64,000 nucleotides of DNA from Segatella hominis. Its GTDB lineage: Bacteria > Bacteroidota > Bacteroidia > Bacteroidales > Bacteroidaceae. How positions within the stretch are numbered: position 1 is the stretch's first letter; every line of letters begins with the position of its first letter. Location: positions 1 through 64,000 of the forward strand of contig NZ_SGVY01000001.1 in NCBI RefSeq assembly GCF_004535825.1, read 5' to 3'. This document shows, one piece after another, positions 28,337 to 37,231 of the stretch. The notes below the pieces were generated by a model that did not search any database, had not been told where the DNA came from, and saw only the letters and a list, made by a program, of their open reading frames with translations. A program made the translations under genes and the position numbers.

Positions 28337-30310
28337 ATGAAAGAAGAAATGAACCTCCCCGAAAACGCTTTCAGAGAGCTGAAAGACGGGGAAGAGTACA
28401 AGCCGCTGATGTCGCCCGACAAGGTTTATCCTGAGGTGAACGGATGGTCAGTGACTTGGGGTATCGTGATGGCAATCATCTTCTCTGCAGCCGCAGCCTA
28501 TCTGGGTCTGAAGGTTGGTCAGGTTTTTGAGGCAGCCATCCCTATCGCTATCATCGCAGTAGGTGTCAGCACCGCTACCAAGCGCAGCAAGGCTCTTGGC
28601 GAGAATGTCATCATCCAGAGTATCGGTGCCTGTTCGGGAGCTGTGGTAGCAGGTGCTATCTTCACCTTGCCTGCCATCTATATCCTGCAGGCTAAGTATC
28701 CAGACATGACAACTTCATTTATGAAGATCTTCATGGCTTCGGCTCTCGGTGGTGTGCTCGGCATCTTGTTTCTGATACCTTTCCGCAAGTATTTCGTAAG
28801 CGATATGCACGGCAAGTATCCTTTCCCTGAAGCGACTGCTACCACACAGGTACTGGTAAGCGGTGCCAAGGGCGGCGATCAGGCTAAACCTTTGCTTATC
28901 GCTGGTCTGGTAGGTGGTCTCTATGACTTCATCGTTGCCAGTTTGGGATGGTGGAACGAAAACTTTACTTCCCGTGTAGTCGGTTGGGGTTGCGACCTTG
29001 CTGACAAGGCAAAACTCGTATTCAAGGTGAATACAGGAGCTGCCGTACTCGGTCTGGGTTACATCATCGGTTTGAAATATGCCTTCTACACCTGCTTGGG
29101 TTCACTCGTCGTATGGTGGTTGATCGTACCAGGTATGAGCATTGCTTTCCACGACAGTGTGCTGAGTGCCTGGGATCCAAGTATCGTGAAGACCGTAGGG
29201 GCTATGAGTCCTGAAGAAATCTTCAGAGCATACGCCCGCAGTATCGGTATCGGTGGCATTGCCATGGCAGGTATCATCGGTATCATCAAGAGTTGGGGTA
29301 TCATCAAGAGCGCTGTAGGTTTGGCAGCACAAGAACTGAAGGGCAAGAGCGATGTGGACGAAAATGTGAAGCGTACTCAGCGTGACATTTCTTTCAAGAT
29401 TATCGCTATCGGTTCAATTGTAACCATCCTCATCACCTTCCTCTTCTTCTGGTTTGGCGTGATGGAGGGCAATCTCCTCTTCGCCGTCATCGCCATCCTG
29501 CTGGTAGCTGTTATCGCTTTCCTCTTTACTACCGTGGCAGCCAATGCTATTGCCATCGTAGGTTCTAATCCTGTATCAGGTATGACCCTGATGACACTCA
29601 TCTTCGCTTCTGTAGTGATGGTGGCTGTAGGATTGAAAGGTCCAGGCGGTATGTTGGCAGCGCTAATTATGGGTGGTGTGGTTTGTACCGCATTATCGGT
29701 GGCAGGTTCATTTATCACCGACCTCAAGATAGGTTACTGGCTTGGTACCACTCCTAAAAAACAGGAAGGTTGGAAATTCCTCGGTACTCTGGTAAGTGCT
29801 GCAACAGTAGGCGGTGTGATGATGCTTCTGAATGAAACTTACGGTTTTGCATCCGGTTCTCTCGCTGCTCCTCAGGCAAATGCCATGGCTGCAGTCATCG
29901 ACCCATTGATGAACGGTGTGGGTGCTCCTTGGGTACTCTACGGCATCGGTGCTGTCATCGCCATCGTACTCACCTATTTCAAGATTCCAGCATTGGCTTT
30001 TGCGCTCGGTATGTTCATTCCATTGGAGCTGAATGTCCCACTGTTGGTAGGTGGTGCTATCAACTGGTATGTCACCTCTCGCAGCAAGGATGCCAAGGTG
30101 AACAGCGAACGTGGCGAGAAGGGTACACTCATCGCCAGTGGTTTTATTGCCGGTGGTGCCCTGATGGGTGTAGTGAGTGCGCTGCTCAAATTTGGCGGCA
30201 TTGAAGCCAGCATCGCTGAAAGCTGGTGGGTCAACCCTATGTCAGAGGTTTGTTCGCTCATTGCTTATATCCTCTTGATTGGTTTCTTCGTGAGAGCCAC
30301 CAAGAAATAG
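28337..30310 (+). CDS. OPT-family oligopeptide/metal-chelate transporter
   Basis: Integral membrane protein of 657 residues with about 14-16 hydrophobic helices. OPT family marks include LGLKVGQVFEAAIPIAI near the N-terminus, KYPFPEATATTQVLVSG, and the C-terminal GVGAPWVLYGIGAVIA and LALGMFIPLELNVPLLVGG. Bacterial OPT proteins of this EspB/YsL-like group import peptides or possibly metal chelates; substrate is unknown. The short N-terminal tail is cytoplasmic and charged. Leader AACATTAAACATTAC is AT-rich spacer typical here. Confidence 0.9.
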   Translation: MKEEMNLPENAFRELKDGEEYKPLMSPDKVYPEVNGWSVTWGIVMAIIFSAAAAYLGLKVGQVFEAAIPIAIIAVGVSTATKRSKALGENVIIQSIGACSGAVVAGAIFTLPAIYILQAKYPDMTTSFMKIFMASALGGVLGILFLIPFRKYFVSDMHGKYPFPEATATTQVLVSGAKGGDQAKPLLIAGLVGGLYDFIVASLGWWNENFTSRVVGWGCDLADKAKLVFKVNTGAAVLGLGYIIGLKYAFYTCLGSLVVWWLIVPGMSIAFHDSVLSAWDPSIVKTVGAMSPEEIFRAYARSIGIGGIAMAGIIGIIKSWGIIKSAVGLAAQELKGKSDVDENVKRTQRDISFKIIAIGSIVTILITFLFFWFGVMEGNLLFAVIAILLVAVIAFLFTTVAANAIAIVGSNPVSGMTLMTLIFASVVMVAVGLKGPGGMLAALIMGGVVCTALSVAGSFITDLKIGYWLGTTPKKQEGWKFLGTLVSAATVGGVMMLLNETYGFASGSLAAPQANAMAAVIDPLMNGVGAPWVLYGIGAVIAIVLTYFKIPALAFALGMFIPLELNVPLLVGGAINWYVTSRSKDAKVNSERGEKGTLIASGFIAGGALMGVVSALLKFGGIEASIAESWWVNPMSEVCSLIAYILLIGFFVRATKK

Positions 30311-30363
30311 CATTTACACCTTATTACATATAAGGGAAGACAAAAACTTAATTTTATAGAAAG

Positions 30364-31332
30364 ATGAAAAGAACCATATTGTCATTGATGCTCCTAGCCG
30401 TTGGATTGCTAGGAGCACAGGCACAAGGCACAGAAGACCTCGATGCCAAATACACCAAGGGATTGTTGCCAGTAGGAGCCACTGCTCCCGACTTCGTCAT
30501 CAAGAAAGCCAAGGAAAATCAGCCAGCCCTTTCCCTATCCGACTATCGCACCCATCAAGAGGGTTCACTCCAACGTCCGGGTTGCTACGTTCTCCTCGAC
30601 TTTTGGGCAACTTGGTGTCCTGACTGTCGCAAGGAGATACCTACAGTAAAGGAAATCTACAAGAACTATAAAAACAAGGTGAAGCTCATCGGCGTGTCTT
30701 TCGATACCGATAAGGACAAGTTGAAGGAGTTCCGCAATAGCAACGAGATCAAGTGGACGATGTATTGCGAGGGAAAGAAGTGGAAGGAAACCAACATTTC
30801 GAAGGCTTACAACATCCAGTGGATTCCTACTATGTATCTCATCGACCCTGAAGGCAAGGTAGCCTATACAACCGTGGTTGCCGAGAACATGGTAAAGAAA
30901 CTGGCAGAGCTAGATGCCGCAGGCAAACTTGCAGAATACATGAAAAAGCCAGAGTTTCCTGGTGGCATGAAAGCATGGACCAAGGCGATGGACGAGAGTA
31001 TCAGTTATCCAGAGATAGCCTCCAAGTATCAGGCTGAAGCCAAGATCAAGATTTCATTCCAGATAGACAAGGAAGGCAACATGCAGAACATCGAGGTGAA
31101 GAACTACGAGGGCAATCGCCTCTCAGGAGCCGCCTACGACAAGCTATCCTACCAAGAGAAGCAAGATGCAGAGATTGCCGTAAAGACCGCCTTCTCACAA
31201 GCCGCTCTCCAAGCTCTACAGAAGTTGTCTGCCATCAAGTGGACACCTGGCACGGAAAGAGGCAAGGCTGTCGTTGTCAACCACAGCATCAGCTATCGCT
31301 TCCACCTGCCTAAGACTGCATTGAAGAAGTAA
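30364..31332 (+). CDS. exported thioredoxin-like protein fused to a TonB C-terminal domain
   Basis: Protein of 322 residues with a signal peptide (about 1-20, LLGAQAQG). Residues about 35-185 form a TlpA/ResA-like redoxin with redox pair C85-P-D-C88 in WATWCPDC and cis-proline region IQWIPTMYLID. From about residue 197 (EFPGGMKAWTKAMDESISYP) to the end lies a TonB_C-like domain with IDKEGNMQNIEV, AIKWTPGTERGKAV and a closing SYRFHLP. Separately both domains are common; the fusion is unusual. The TonB domain might dock the redoxin to TonB boxes or to peptidoglycan (inference). It lies just upstream of ssrA, with no terminator seen between them. Confidence 0.82.
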   Translation: MKRTILSLMLLAVGLLGAQAQGTEDLDAKYTKGLLPVGATAPDFVIKKAKENQPALSLSDYRTHQEGSLQRPGCYVLLDFWATWCPDCRKEIPTVKEIYKNYKNKVKLIGVSFDTDKDKLKEFRNSNEIKWTMYCEGKKWKETNISKAYNIQWIPTMYLIDPEGKVAYTTVVAENMVKKLAELDAAGKLAEYMKKPEFPGGMKAWTKAMDESISYPEIASKYQAEAKIKISFQIDKEGNMQNIEVKNYEGNRLSGAAYDKLSYQEKQDAEIAVKTAFSQAALQALQKLSAIKWTPGTERGKAVVVNHSISYRFHLPKTALKK

Positions 31333-31366
31333 TTTTGGCTCAAAAGAGCAGAAAATCGCAAAAATA

Positions 31367-31398
31367 TTTGGAGATTTCAAATAAACGTTTTATCTTTG
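31367..31398 (+). promoter_or_regulatory. Bacteroidota promoter of ssrA
   Basis: TTTG 31367-31370, 20-nt spacer, TATCTTTG 31391-31398. About 65 nt of 5' precursor would be removed to give mature tmRNA. Confidence 0.75.
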
Positions 31399-31467
31399 CA
31401 TCCCAATTATCACGGAAACGTGGTTTTTGGGATGTATTTTCTCATCAAGAGAAAGTTGTAAGGATTC

Positions 31468-31865
31468 GGGGTTGACTGGATTTGACGGCGAGATGAGATG
31501 GTACGTAAGCACGCGGAGGCTCGTTGGCTACCTCCTAAATCTTAGTGAACAAAAAATTAATTGGCGAAAATAACTACGCTCTCGCTGCCTAATCGAAGTA
31601 CAGTAGATTAGCTTTATTCCGTCACTAGGTGATGGAACGGGACATCGCTCAACGGATGTAGTTCCGAATCTTGTTGGTCAAGCGGTGCAGGTAAATCGGA
31701 AATAGCTCGGGTAGGCCTCGATGCTCGGGTGAAATTTTAGAGGATAAGGGTATGATTGGTGGTCCAGGTCTTGTCATACTTCGAAAATCAAAGGCTGGAA
31801 TAAGCGTGTAGAAAGCGTATGGTTTCCTTGTGCGGACGAGGGTTCGATTCCCTCCAGCTCCACTT
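31468..31865 (+). ncRNA. ssrA: transfer-messenger RNA (tmRNA)
   Basis: Rescues ribosomes stalled on truncated mRNA and tags the product for proteolysis. The 5' end GGGGTTGACTGGATTTGACGG and the 3' GGTTCGATTCCCTCCAGCTCCA form the alanine-tRNA-like half (acceptor stem with a G-U pair, T arm). The tag reading frame at 31563-31592 encodes GENNYALAA followed by TAA. The discriminator A is at 31862 and the CCA is not fully encoded, so the exact 3' end is uncertain by a few bases. A repeat-type terminator follows at 31876. Confidence 0.97.
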
Positions 31866-31875
31866 CTACCAAAAA

Positions 31876-31911
31876 GAGGGTGTGTCATGAACTTATGGCA
31901 CACCCTCTTTT
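31876..31911 (+). terminator. rho-independent terminator of ssrA, copy 4 of dispersed hairpin repeat
   Basis: Stem GAGGGTGTGTCAT 31876-31888 with ATGGCACACCCTC 31895-31907 (one G-U pair), 6-nt loop, T4. Same family as at 3564, 11265 and 18349. Confidence 0.85.
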
Positions 31912-31929
31912 GGGTTTCTTCATAGTTTT

Positions 31930-32010
31930 TATTCATCGGATTACGCAGAGTTTACGGAACATTCTTGTTCCACGGATGATTACTCACGGGATTTTCACAG
32001 ATTTGACCTT
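31930..32010. repeat. dispersed intergenic repeat B (copy after ssrA)
   Basis: Contains CATCGGATTACGCAGAGTTTACGG and the CACGGATGATTACTCACGG tail, parallel to the copy at 3629. The remaining spacer 32011-32218 is AT-rich and shows no gene. Confidence 0.6.
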
Positions 32011-32218
32011 ACACTTTGAGCTACATTAGCCCCAAAATGCCAACATTTTGCAAGCAAAACTCGATATAAAAGAGCACAAAGACAATACAAGCAATTATTC
32101 TATTGATATTTTATCACATATAAAACAAAATCACTTTCAATCTGAAAGAATTAAATACCCTATTGCTTACAAATCAAAAGAACTCATAAAATAGTTGATA
32201 AAAATAGATTATTTTTTC

Positions 32219-32248
32219 TTTGTTTTTCGACAAAACGTCGTATCTTTG
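32219..32248 (+). promoter_or_regulatory. promoter of the dapF-dapL-glutamine synthetase region
   Basis: TTTG 32219-32222, 18-nt spacer, TATCTTTG 32241-32248. The leader to dapF is about 190 nt. Confidence 0.7.
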
Positions 32249-32285
32249 CAGTCGTAAACAAGCAAATAGTCATCAAAATAATAAA

Positions 32286-32375
32286 ATGACTATCACTATG
32301 TTAATTTCCGCAAAAGAATTTAACTTCTTTAAAGGGATAAAACAAGAGAATGAAGAGATTATCAATCGCATATAG
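32286..32375 (+). CDS. possible 29-residue leader peptide upstream of dapF
   Basis: ATG at 32286 opens a 29-codon frame (MTITMLISAKEFNFFKGIKQ ...) ending TAG at 32373, wholly inside the dapF leader and 30 nt after the expected transcription start. It has three AAA lysine codons, but these are not clustered. No family is recognised. It could be a regulatory upstream ORF, a decayed gene end, or chance. Confidence 0.25.
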   Translation: MTITMLISAKEFNFFKGIKQENEEIINRI

Positions 32376-32442
32376 GTTCTGATCTCATGCAAGAGAAACC
32401 AGGATTCATGCGAGAAGTATCAAACTTAAAGGACAACACAAT

Positions 32443-33285
32443 ATGAAAGAAACAGTTCATTTCACAAAGATGCATGGAGCTGGAAATGATTACATTTATG
32501 TAGATACCCAGTTGTACGACATCCCCGACCCAGAAAAGGCAGCTATAGCCTGGAGTGCTTATCACACAGGTATTGGAAGCGATGGACTGGTTCTTATCGG
32601 CAAACCAAAGGATAGCAGAAGAGCAGACTACTCCATGCGCATCTTCAATGCTGATGGCTCTGAAGCCATGATGTGTGGTAATGCAAGTCGCTGTATCGGA
32701 AAATATCTTTATGAAAAAGGATTGACCCGAAAAGACACCATACGGCTTGAAACACTATCAGGCGTCAAGATATTGAAATTGCATATTCAGGATAATCATC
32801 AAATTGTAGATTCGGTAACAGTAGATATGCTGAAACCCAAATTGGAAAATCCTGAGCAATTCATAGGTCCTTCTGTACTTGCTGCAGACGAAAGAATCTT
32901 TGAAGGCACTTACGTTTGTATGGGAAATCCACATTTCGTAACCTTCGTGGATGATATTGATACTATCGACATCGCCCACTATGGAAAAATCCTCGAAAGA
33001 GACCAAGCCTTTCCTCAACGCTGTAACATCGAATTTGCACAATTGACAGATACAGACATCATTAGAACACGAGTTTGGGAAAGAGGAAGCGGAATAACAA
33101 TGGCTTGTGGAACAGGGGCTTGTGCCACAGCTGTAGCCGCATTCCTTACCAAGCGTGCTGGACGAAAAAGCAGTATCGTGATGGATGGAGGAACTTTGCA
33201 AATCGAATATAACGAGGAAGACGAACACGTATATATGACTGGTCCTGCAGCCTTCGTATTCGAGGGTGAGATTCAGGTGGAATGA
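32443..33285 (+). CDS. dapF: diaminopimelate epimerase
   Basis: PLP-independent racemase converting LL- to meso-diaminopimelate for lysine and peptidoglycan. The protein has 280 residues, normal size. The catalytic cysteine pair is C78 in [11 protein letters not shown] and C222 in [11 protein letters not shown]; the substrate-binding [12 protein letters not shown] at the N-terminus and GNPHFV are also present. It is followed by dapL, so the aminotransferase variant of the lysine pathway is used. Between them is a 169-bp AT-rich spacer with AGAAATGAGAAAT repeats. Confidence 0.97.
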   Translation: MKETVHFTKMHGAGNDYIYVDTQLYDIPDPEKAAIAWSAYHTGIGSDGLVLIGKPKDSRRADYSMRIFNADGSEAMMCGNASRCIGKYLYEKGLTRKDTIRLETLSGVKILKLHIQDNHQIVDSVTVDMLKPKLENPEQFIGPSVLAADERIFEGTYVCMGNPHFVTFVDDIDTIDIAHYGKILERDQAFPQRCNIEFAQLTDTDIIRTRVWERGSGITMACGTGACATAVAAFLTKRAGRKSSIVMDGGTLQIEYNEEDEHVYMTGPAAFVFEGEIQVE

Positions 33286-33454
33286 GAAATGTTAAAAATG
33301 AGAAATGAGAAATTTAGCTGCATTCACGAAGTTAACATTAAACATTTAGCATTTAACATTAAAATAAAAAGAACGCAAACTTAAATAATAATGGTCTAAG
33401 AGAAATATCTGAAAAGACAATTCTTAAAGATCGCAATAAAAGGAGAACAACAAT

Positions 33455-34687
33455 ATGGCATTAGTAAATGAACATTTCCTGAAGTTGGCAAGCAATTATC
33501 TTTTTGCCGACATCGCAAAGAAGGTGAAAGCCTACAAGATTGCTCACCCTAAGCAGCAAGTTATCAGCTTAGGTATCGGTGACGTAACCCAACCTCTCTG
33601 CCCTGCCGTCATCAAGGCAATGCACAAGGCGGTGGATGAGATGGCAGTACAGGCTTCTTTCAGAGGTTATGGACCGGAAAGAGGTTATGATTTCCTCCGT
33701 GAGGCCATTATCAAGAACGATTTCTTACCTCGTGGCATTCATCTCGACGTAAATGAGGTTTTCGTAAATGATGGAGCCAAAAGCGATACAGGAAATATTC
33801 AGGAAATTTTGAGATGGGATAACAACATCGGTGTGACAGACCCGATTTATCCTGTATATATCGACTCTAATGTGATGATAGGCAGAGCAGGAGTATTCGA
33901 GAATGGCAGATGGAGTAACGTAACTTACATGCCTTGCAACGACGGAAATGATTTCACTCCACAAATACCGGATCATCGTGTAGATATGATTTATCTCTGT
34001 TATCCGAACAACCCTACAGGAACCGTCATCACGAAAGATGAACTCCGCAAGTGGGTAAATTACGCCATTAAGAATGAAAGCATCATCCTCTATGACGCTG
34101 CCTACGAAGCATATATTACAGATCCGGAGATTCCTCATTCTATCTACGAAATACGTGGAGCAAGAAAGGTAGCTATTGAATTCCACAGCTATTCGAAGAC
34201 TGCAGGTTTCACAGGAGTGCGTTGTGGTTACACCATCGTACCAAAAGACCTGAAAGCCAAAACACTATCTGGAGAGGAAGTGGCATTGAACCCTATCTGG
34301 GACCGTCGCCAATGTACCAAGTTCAATGGTACCAGCTATATCTCGCAGCGTGCTGCTGAAGCTATCTACACCCCAGAGGGCAAAGAGCAGGTAAAGGCTA
34401 CCATCAACTACTATATGGAGAATGCTCACTATATGAGAGAGAAACTTCAGGAACTCGGATTGAAAGTTTATGGTGGTGAAAATGCACCTTATCTCTGGGT
34501 AAAGACTCCTAACGATACACCAAGTTGGAAATTCTTCGAGGAAATGCTCTATGGTGCCAGCGTAGTCTGCACACCAGGTGTAGGTTTCGGTCCTTCAGGT
34601 GAAGGTTACATCCGACTTACTGCCTTCGGCGAGCATGAGGATTGCAAGGAAGCCATGGAGAGAATAGCAAAGTGGCTGGGAAAATAA
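33455..34687 (+). CDS. dapL: LL-diaminopimelate aminotransferase
   Basis: PLP enzyme making LL-diaminopimelate directly from tetrahydrodipicolinate and glutamate, bypassing the succinylase and acetylase branches. The 410 residues match DapL length. Diagnostic segments are SLGIGDVTQPLCPAVIKAMH, FRGYGPERGYDFLREAI, NDGAKSDTGNI, CYPNNPTGTVI, YDAAYEAYI and the Schiff-base lysine in FHSYSKTAGFTGVRCGY. Use of glutamate as amino donor fits the glutamine synthetase gene directly after it. The ATG follows AAAAGGAGAACAACAAT. Confidence 0.96.
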   Translation: MALVNEHFLKLASNYLFADIAKKVKAYKIAHPKQQVISLGIGDVTQPLCPAVIKAMHKAVDEMAVQASFRGYGPERGYDFLREAIIKNDFLPRGIHLDVNEVFVNDGAKSDTGNIQEILRWDNNIGVTDPIYPVYIDSNVMIGRAGVFENGRWSNVTYMPCNDGNDFTPQIPDHRVDMIYLCYPNNPTGTVITKDELRKWVNYAIKNESIILYDAAYEAYITDPEIPHSIYEIRGARKVAIEFHSYSKTAGFTGVRCGYTIVPKDLKAKTLSGEEVALNPIWDRRQCTKFNGTSYISQRAAEAIYTPEGKEQVKATINYYMENAHYMREKLQELGLKVYGGENAPYLWVKTPNDTPSWKFFEEMLYGASVVCTPGVGFGPSGEGYIRLTAFGEHEDCKEAMERIAKWLGK

Positions 34688-34739
34688 ACATTCCAACAGA
34701 TAAAAAATTGAATATCAGAAATTTTAAATTATATAAGGT

Positions 34740-36929
34740 ATGAGCAACTTAAGATTTGAAGCTGTTTCAGAGGCTTCCAAGAGAAAGCCTGTTGAGGTAA
34801 CCGCTCCGAGTGAGCGACCAAGTGAATTCTTCGGAAAGAAGGTATTCAACCGACAGAAGATGTACAAGTATCTCCCTGCAGATGTCTATGAAAAACTGGT
34901 AGATGTCATCGACAACGGAGCTCGTCTCGACCGTAACATCGCCAACGCCGTAGCCAAAGGCATCAAGCAGTGGGCTGACGAGAATGGCGTAACCCACTAC
35001 ACCCACTGGTTCCAGCCATTGACAGAAGGTACTGCCGAGAAGCACGATGCCTTCATCGAGCATGACGGCAAGGGTGGTATGATCGAGGAATTTTCAGGTA
35101 AGTTGCTCGTTCAGCAGGAGCCTGATGCTTCTTCTTTCCCATCTGGCGGTATCCGCTCTACCTTCGAGGCACGCGGTTATTCAGCATGGGATCCTACATC
35201 GCCTGTATTCATCATCGACGATACACTCTGTATCCCTACCGTCTTCATCTCTTATACAGGTGAGGCACTCGACTATAAAGCTCCATTGCTCCGTTCATTG
35301 CACGCTGTAAACGTAGCAGCCACAGAGGTTTGCCACTACTTCAACCCTGATGTCAAGAAAGTTATTTCCAATCTCGGTTGGGAGCAGGAGTACTTCCTGG
35401 TAGATGAAAGCTTGTATGCTGCACGTCCTGACCTGATGCTGACAGGCCGCACCCTGATGGGTCATGATTCTGCCAAGAACCAGCAGATGGACGACCACTA
35501 CTTCGGCGCCATCCCAGAGCGTGTTCAGGCATTCATGAAGGATTTGGAAATCCAGGCTCTCGAACTCGGTATTCCTTGCAAGACCCGCCACAACGAGGTA
35601 GCACCAAACCAGTTTGAGTTGGCACCTATCTTCGAGGAGACCAACCTTGCCGTTGACCACAACATGCTCTTGATGAGTTTGATGAAGAAGGTAGCTCGCC
35701 ATCACGGTTTCCGCGTACTTCTCCATGAGAAGCCATTCGCAGGCATCAACGGTTCTGGTAAGCACAACAACTGGAGTCTCGCTACTGATACCGGCATCCT
35801 GCTCCATGGTCCAGGCAAGACACCAGAGGACAACCTCCGTTTCGTAGTCTTCATCACAGAGACTTTGATGGGTGTATATAAGCACAATGGCTTGCTCAAG
35901 GCTTCTATCATGAGTGCTACCAATGCGCATCGTCTGGGCGCCAACGAGGCACCTCCAGCAATCATCTCTTCATTCCTCGGCAAGCAGTTGACCGACCTTC
36001 TCGAGCACATTGAGAAAGCCGACAAGAAGGATCTCTTCACCGTGGCTGGCAAGCAGGGCATGAAGTTGGATATCCCTGAGATTCCAGAGTTGATGATTGA
36101 TAACACCGACCGTAACCGTACATCACCATTCGCCTTCACCGGTAACCGTTTCGAGTTCCGTGCTGTAGGTTCTGAGGCTAACTGTGCATCAGCAATGATT
36201 GTATTGAACACCGCCGTAGCCGAGGCTTTGACCGACTTCAAGAAGCGTGTGGATGAGTTGATTGCCAAGGGTGAGGATAAGACATCTGCCATCATCGATA
36301 TCGTTCGTCAGGATTTGAAGACCTGCAAGCCTATCCGTTTCGACGGTAATGGTTACTCAGATGAGTGGGTAGAGGAAGCTGCCAAGCGTGGTCTGGACTG
36401 CGAGAAGAGCTGTCCAAAGATTTTCGAGCGTTATCTCGACCCTGCATCTATCAAGATGTTCGAGGATATGGGTGTCATGAAGAAGAACGAGCTGGAAGCC
36501 CGCAACGAGGTGAAATGGGAGACCTACACCAAGAAGATTCAGATTGAGGCTCGTGTGATGGGCGACTTGAGCATGAACCACATCATCCCTGTGGCTACTC
36601 ACTATCAGAGTCAGTTGGCCAAGAATGTGGAGAACATGATTGACATCTTCGGTGACGAGGAAGGCAAGAAGTTGACTGCCCGCAACATCAATATCATCAA
36701 GAAGATTGCCGAGCGCACTCAGATCATCGAGACCGGTGTTGAGGAGTTGGTTAATGCCCGCAAGGTAGCCAACAAGATAGAGAATGAGCACGATAAGGCG
36801 ATTGCTTATCATGATACGGTAGCTCCAAAGATGGAGGAGATCCGTTATCAGATTGACAAGTTGGAGTTGGCAGTAGCCGATGAGCTCTGGACATTGCCTA
36901 AGTATCGTGAACTTCTGTTCATCCGCTAA
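34740..36929 (+). CDS. glnN: glutamine synthetase type III
   Basis: Assimilates ammonium into glutamine. The 729 residues are the GSIII length, much larger than GSI/II. GSIII hallmarks are WFQPLTEGTAEKHDAF, FSGKLLVQQEPDASSFPSGG, NLGWEQEYFLVD, KTRHNEVAPNQFELAPIFEE, HEKPFAGINGSGKHNNWS and NRTSPFAFTGNRFEFRAVGS. The C-terminal helical region is family-specific. The leader TTATATAAGGT sits right before the ATG. A hairpin terminator is at 37062-37097. GSIII is the main glutamine synthetase of many Bacteroidota. Confidence 0.97.
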   Translation: MSNLRFEAVSEASKRKPVEVTAPSERPSEFFGKKVFNRQKMYKYLPADVYEKLVDVIDNGARLDRNIANAVAKGIKQWADENGVTHYTHWFQPLTEGTAEKHDAFIEHDGKGGMIEEFSGKLLVQQEPDASSFPSGGIRSTFEARGYSAWDPTSPVFIIDDTLCIPTVFISYTGEALDYKAPLLRSLHAVNVAATEVCHYFNPDVKKVISNLGWEQEYFLVDESLYAARPDLMLTGRTLMGHDSAKNQQMDDHYFGAIPERVQAFMKDLEIQALELGIPCKTRHNEVAPNQFELAPIFEETNLAVDHNMLLMSLMKKVARHHGFRVLLHEKPFAGINGSGKHNNWSLATDTGILLHGPGKTPEDNLRFVVFITETLMGVYKHNGLLKASIMSATNAHRLGANEAPPAIISSFLGKQLTDLLEHIEKADKKDLFTVAGKQGMKLDIPEIPELMIDNTDRNRTSPFAFTGNRFEFRAVGSEANCASAMIVLNTAVAEALTDFKKRVDELIAKGEDKTSAIIDIVRQDLKTCKPIRFDGNGYSDEWVEEAAKRGLDCEKSCPKIFERYLDPASIKMFEDMGVMKKNELEARNEVKWETYTKKIQIEARVMGDLSMNHIIPVATHYQSQLAKNVENMIDIFGDEEGKKLTARNINIIKKIAERTQIIETGVEELVNARKVANKIENEHDKAIAYHDTVAPKMEEIRYQIDKLELAVADELWTLPKYRELLFIR

Positions 36930-37061
36930 TCAGCAATGTCTTCAAAATAGATAAGACATATTTCTGACAGATAAAAAAACAAAGCTCTAACAAGAGCTAC
37001 TCTTCATCAGATATAAAATTGAACGATCAATCTATTTCTTTTATTGGTTGTTTAAGTTTGC

Positions 37062-37097
37062 GCGGAGTGTGGTTGTGAAATCACGCTCCGCTTTTTT
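37062..37097 (+). terminator. rho-independent terminator downstream of glutamine synthetase
   Basis: Ten-bp stem GCGGAGTGTG 37062-37071 / CACGCTCCGC 37082-37091 (one G-U pair), 10-nt loop, T6. A smaller AGCTCT-AACA-AGAGCT palindrome precedes it near 36983-36998. Confidence 0.8.
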
Positions 37098-37123
37098 ATA
37101 TACGCAGAAAAAAACTGTAATAA

Positions 37124-37195
37124 GCTTCATTGCCCGATGAAGCCTACTTCAACTATCAATGAAGCCTGTTTCGATGACTAACGAAGCAGGCTTCA
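37124..37195. repeat. nested GAAGC palindromes between convergent genes
   Basis: GCTTCAT-TGCCCG-ATGAAGC at 37124-37143, then a 14-bp inverted repeat TGAAGCCTGTTTCG 37160-37173 / CGAAGCAGGCTTCA 37182-37195 with one mismatch that would be G-U in RNA. No T tract follows. Confidence 0.65.
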
Positions 37196-37231
37196 TCACA
37201 GTTGGATAAGCACCTATACCTTCATATCCTT

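Noticed and set aside
31649-31936. 95-codon frame antisense to the tmRNA
   Set aside because: It overlaps ssrA entirely; the GGNRTLVRTRKP-type peptide is a known artefact of reading tmRNA/tRNA backwards.
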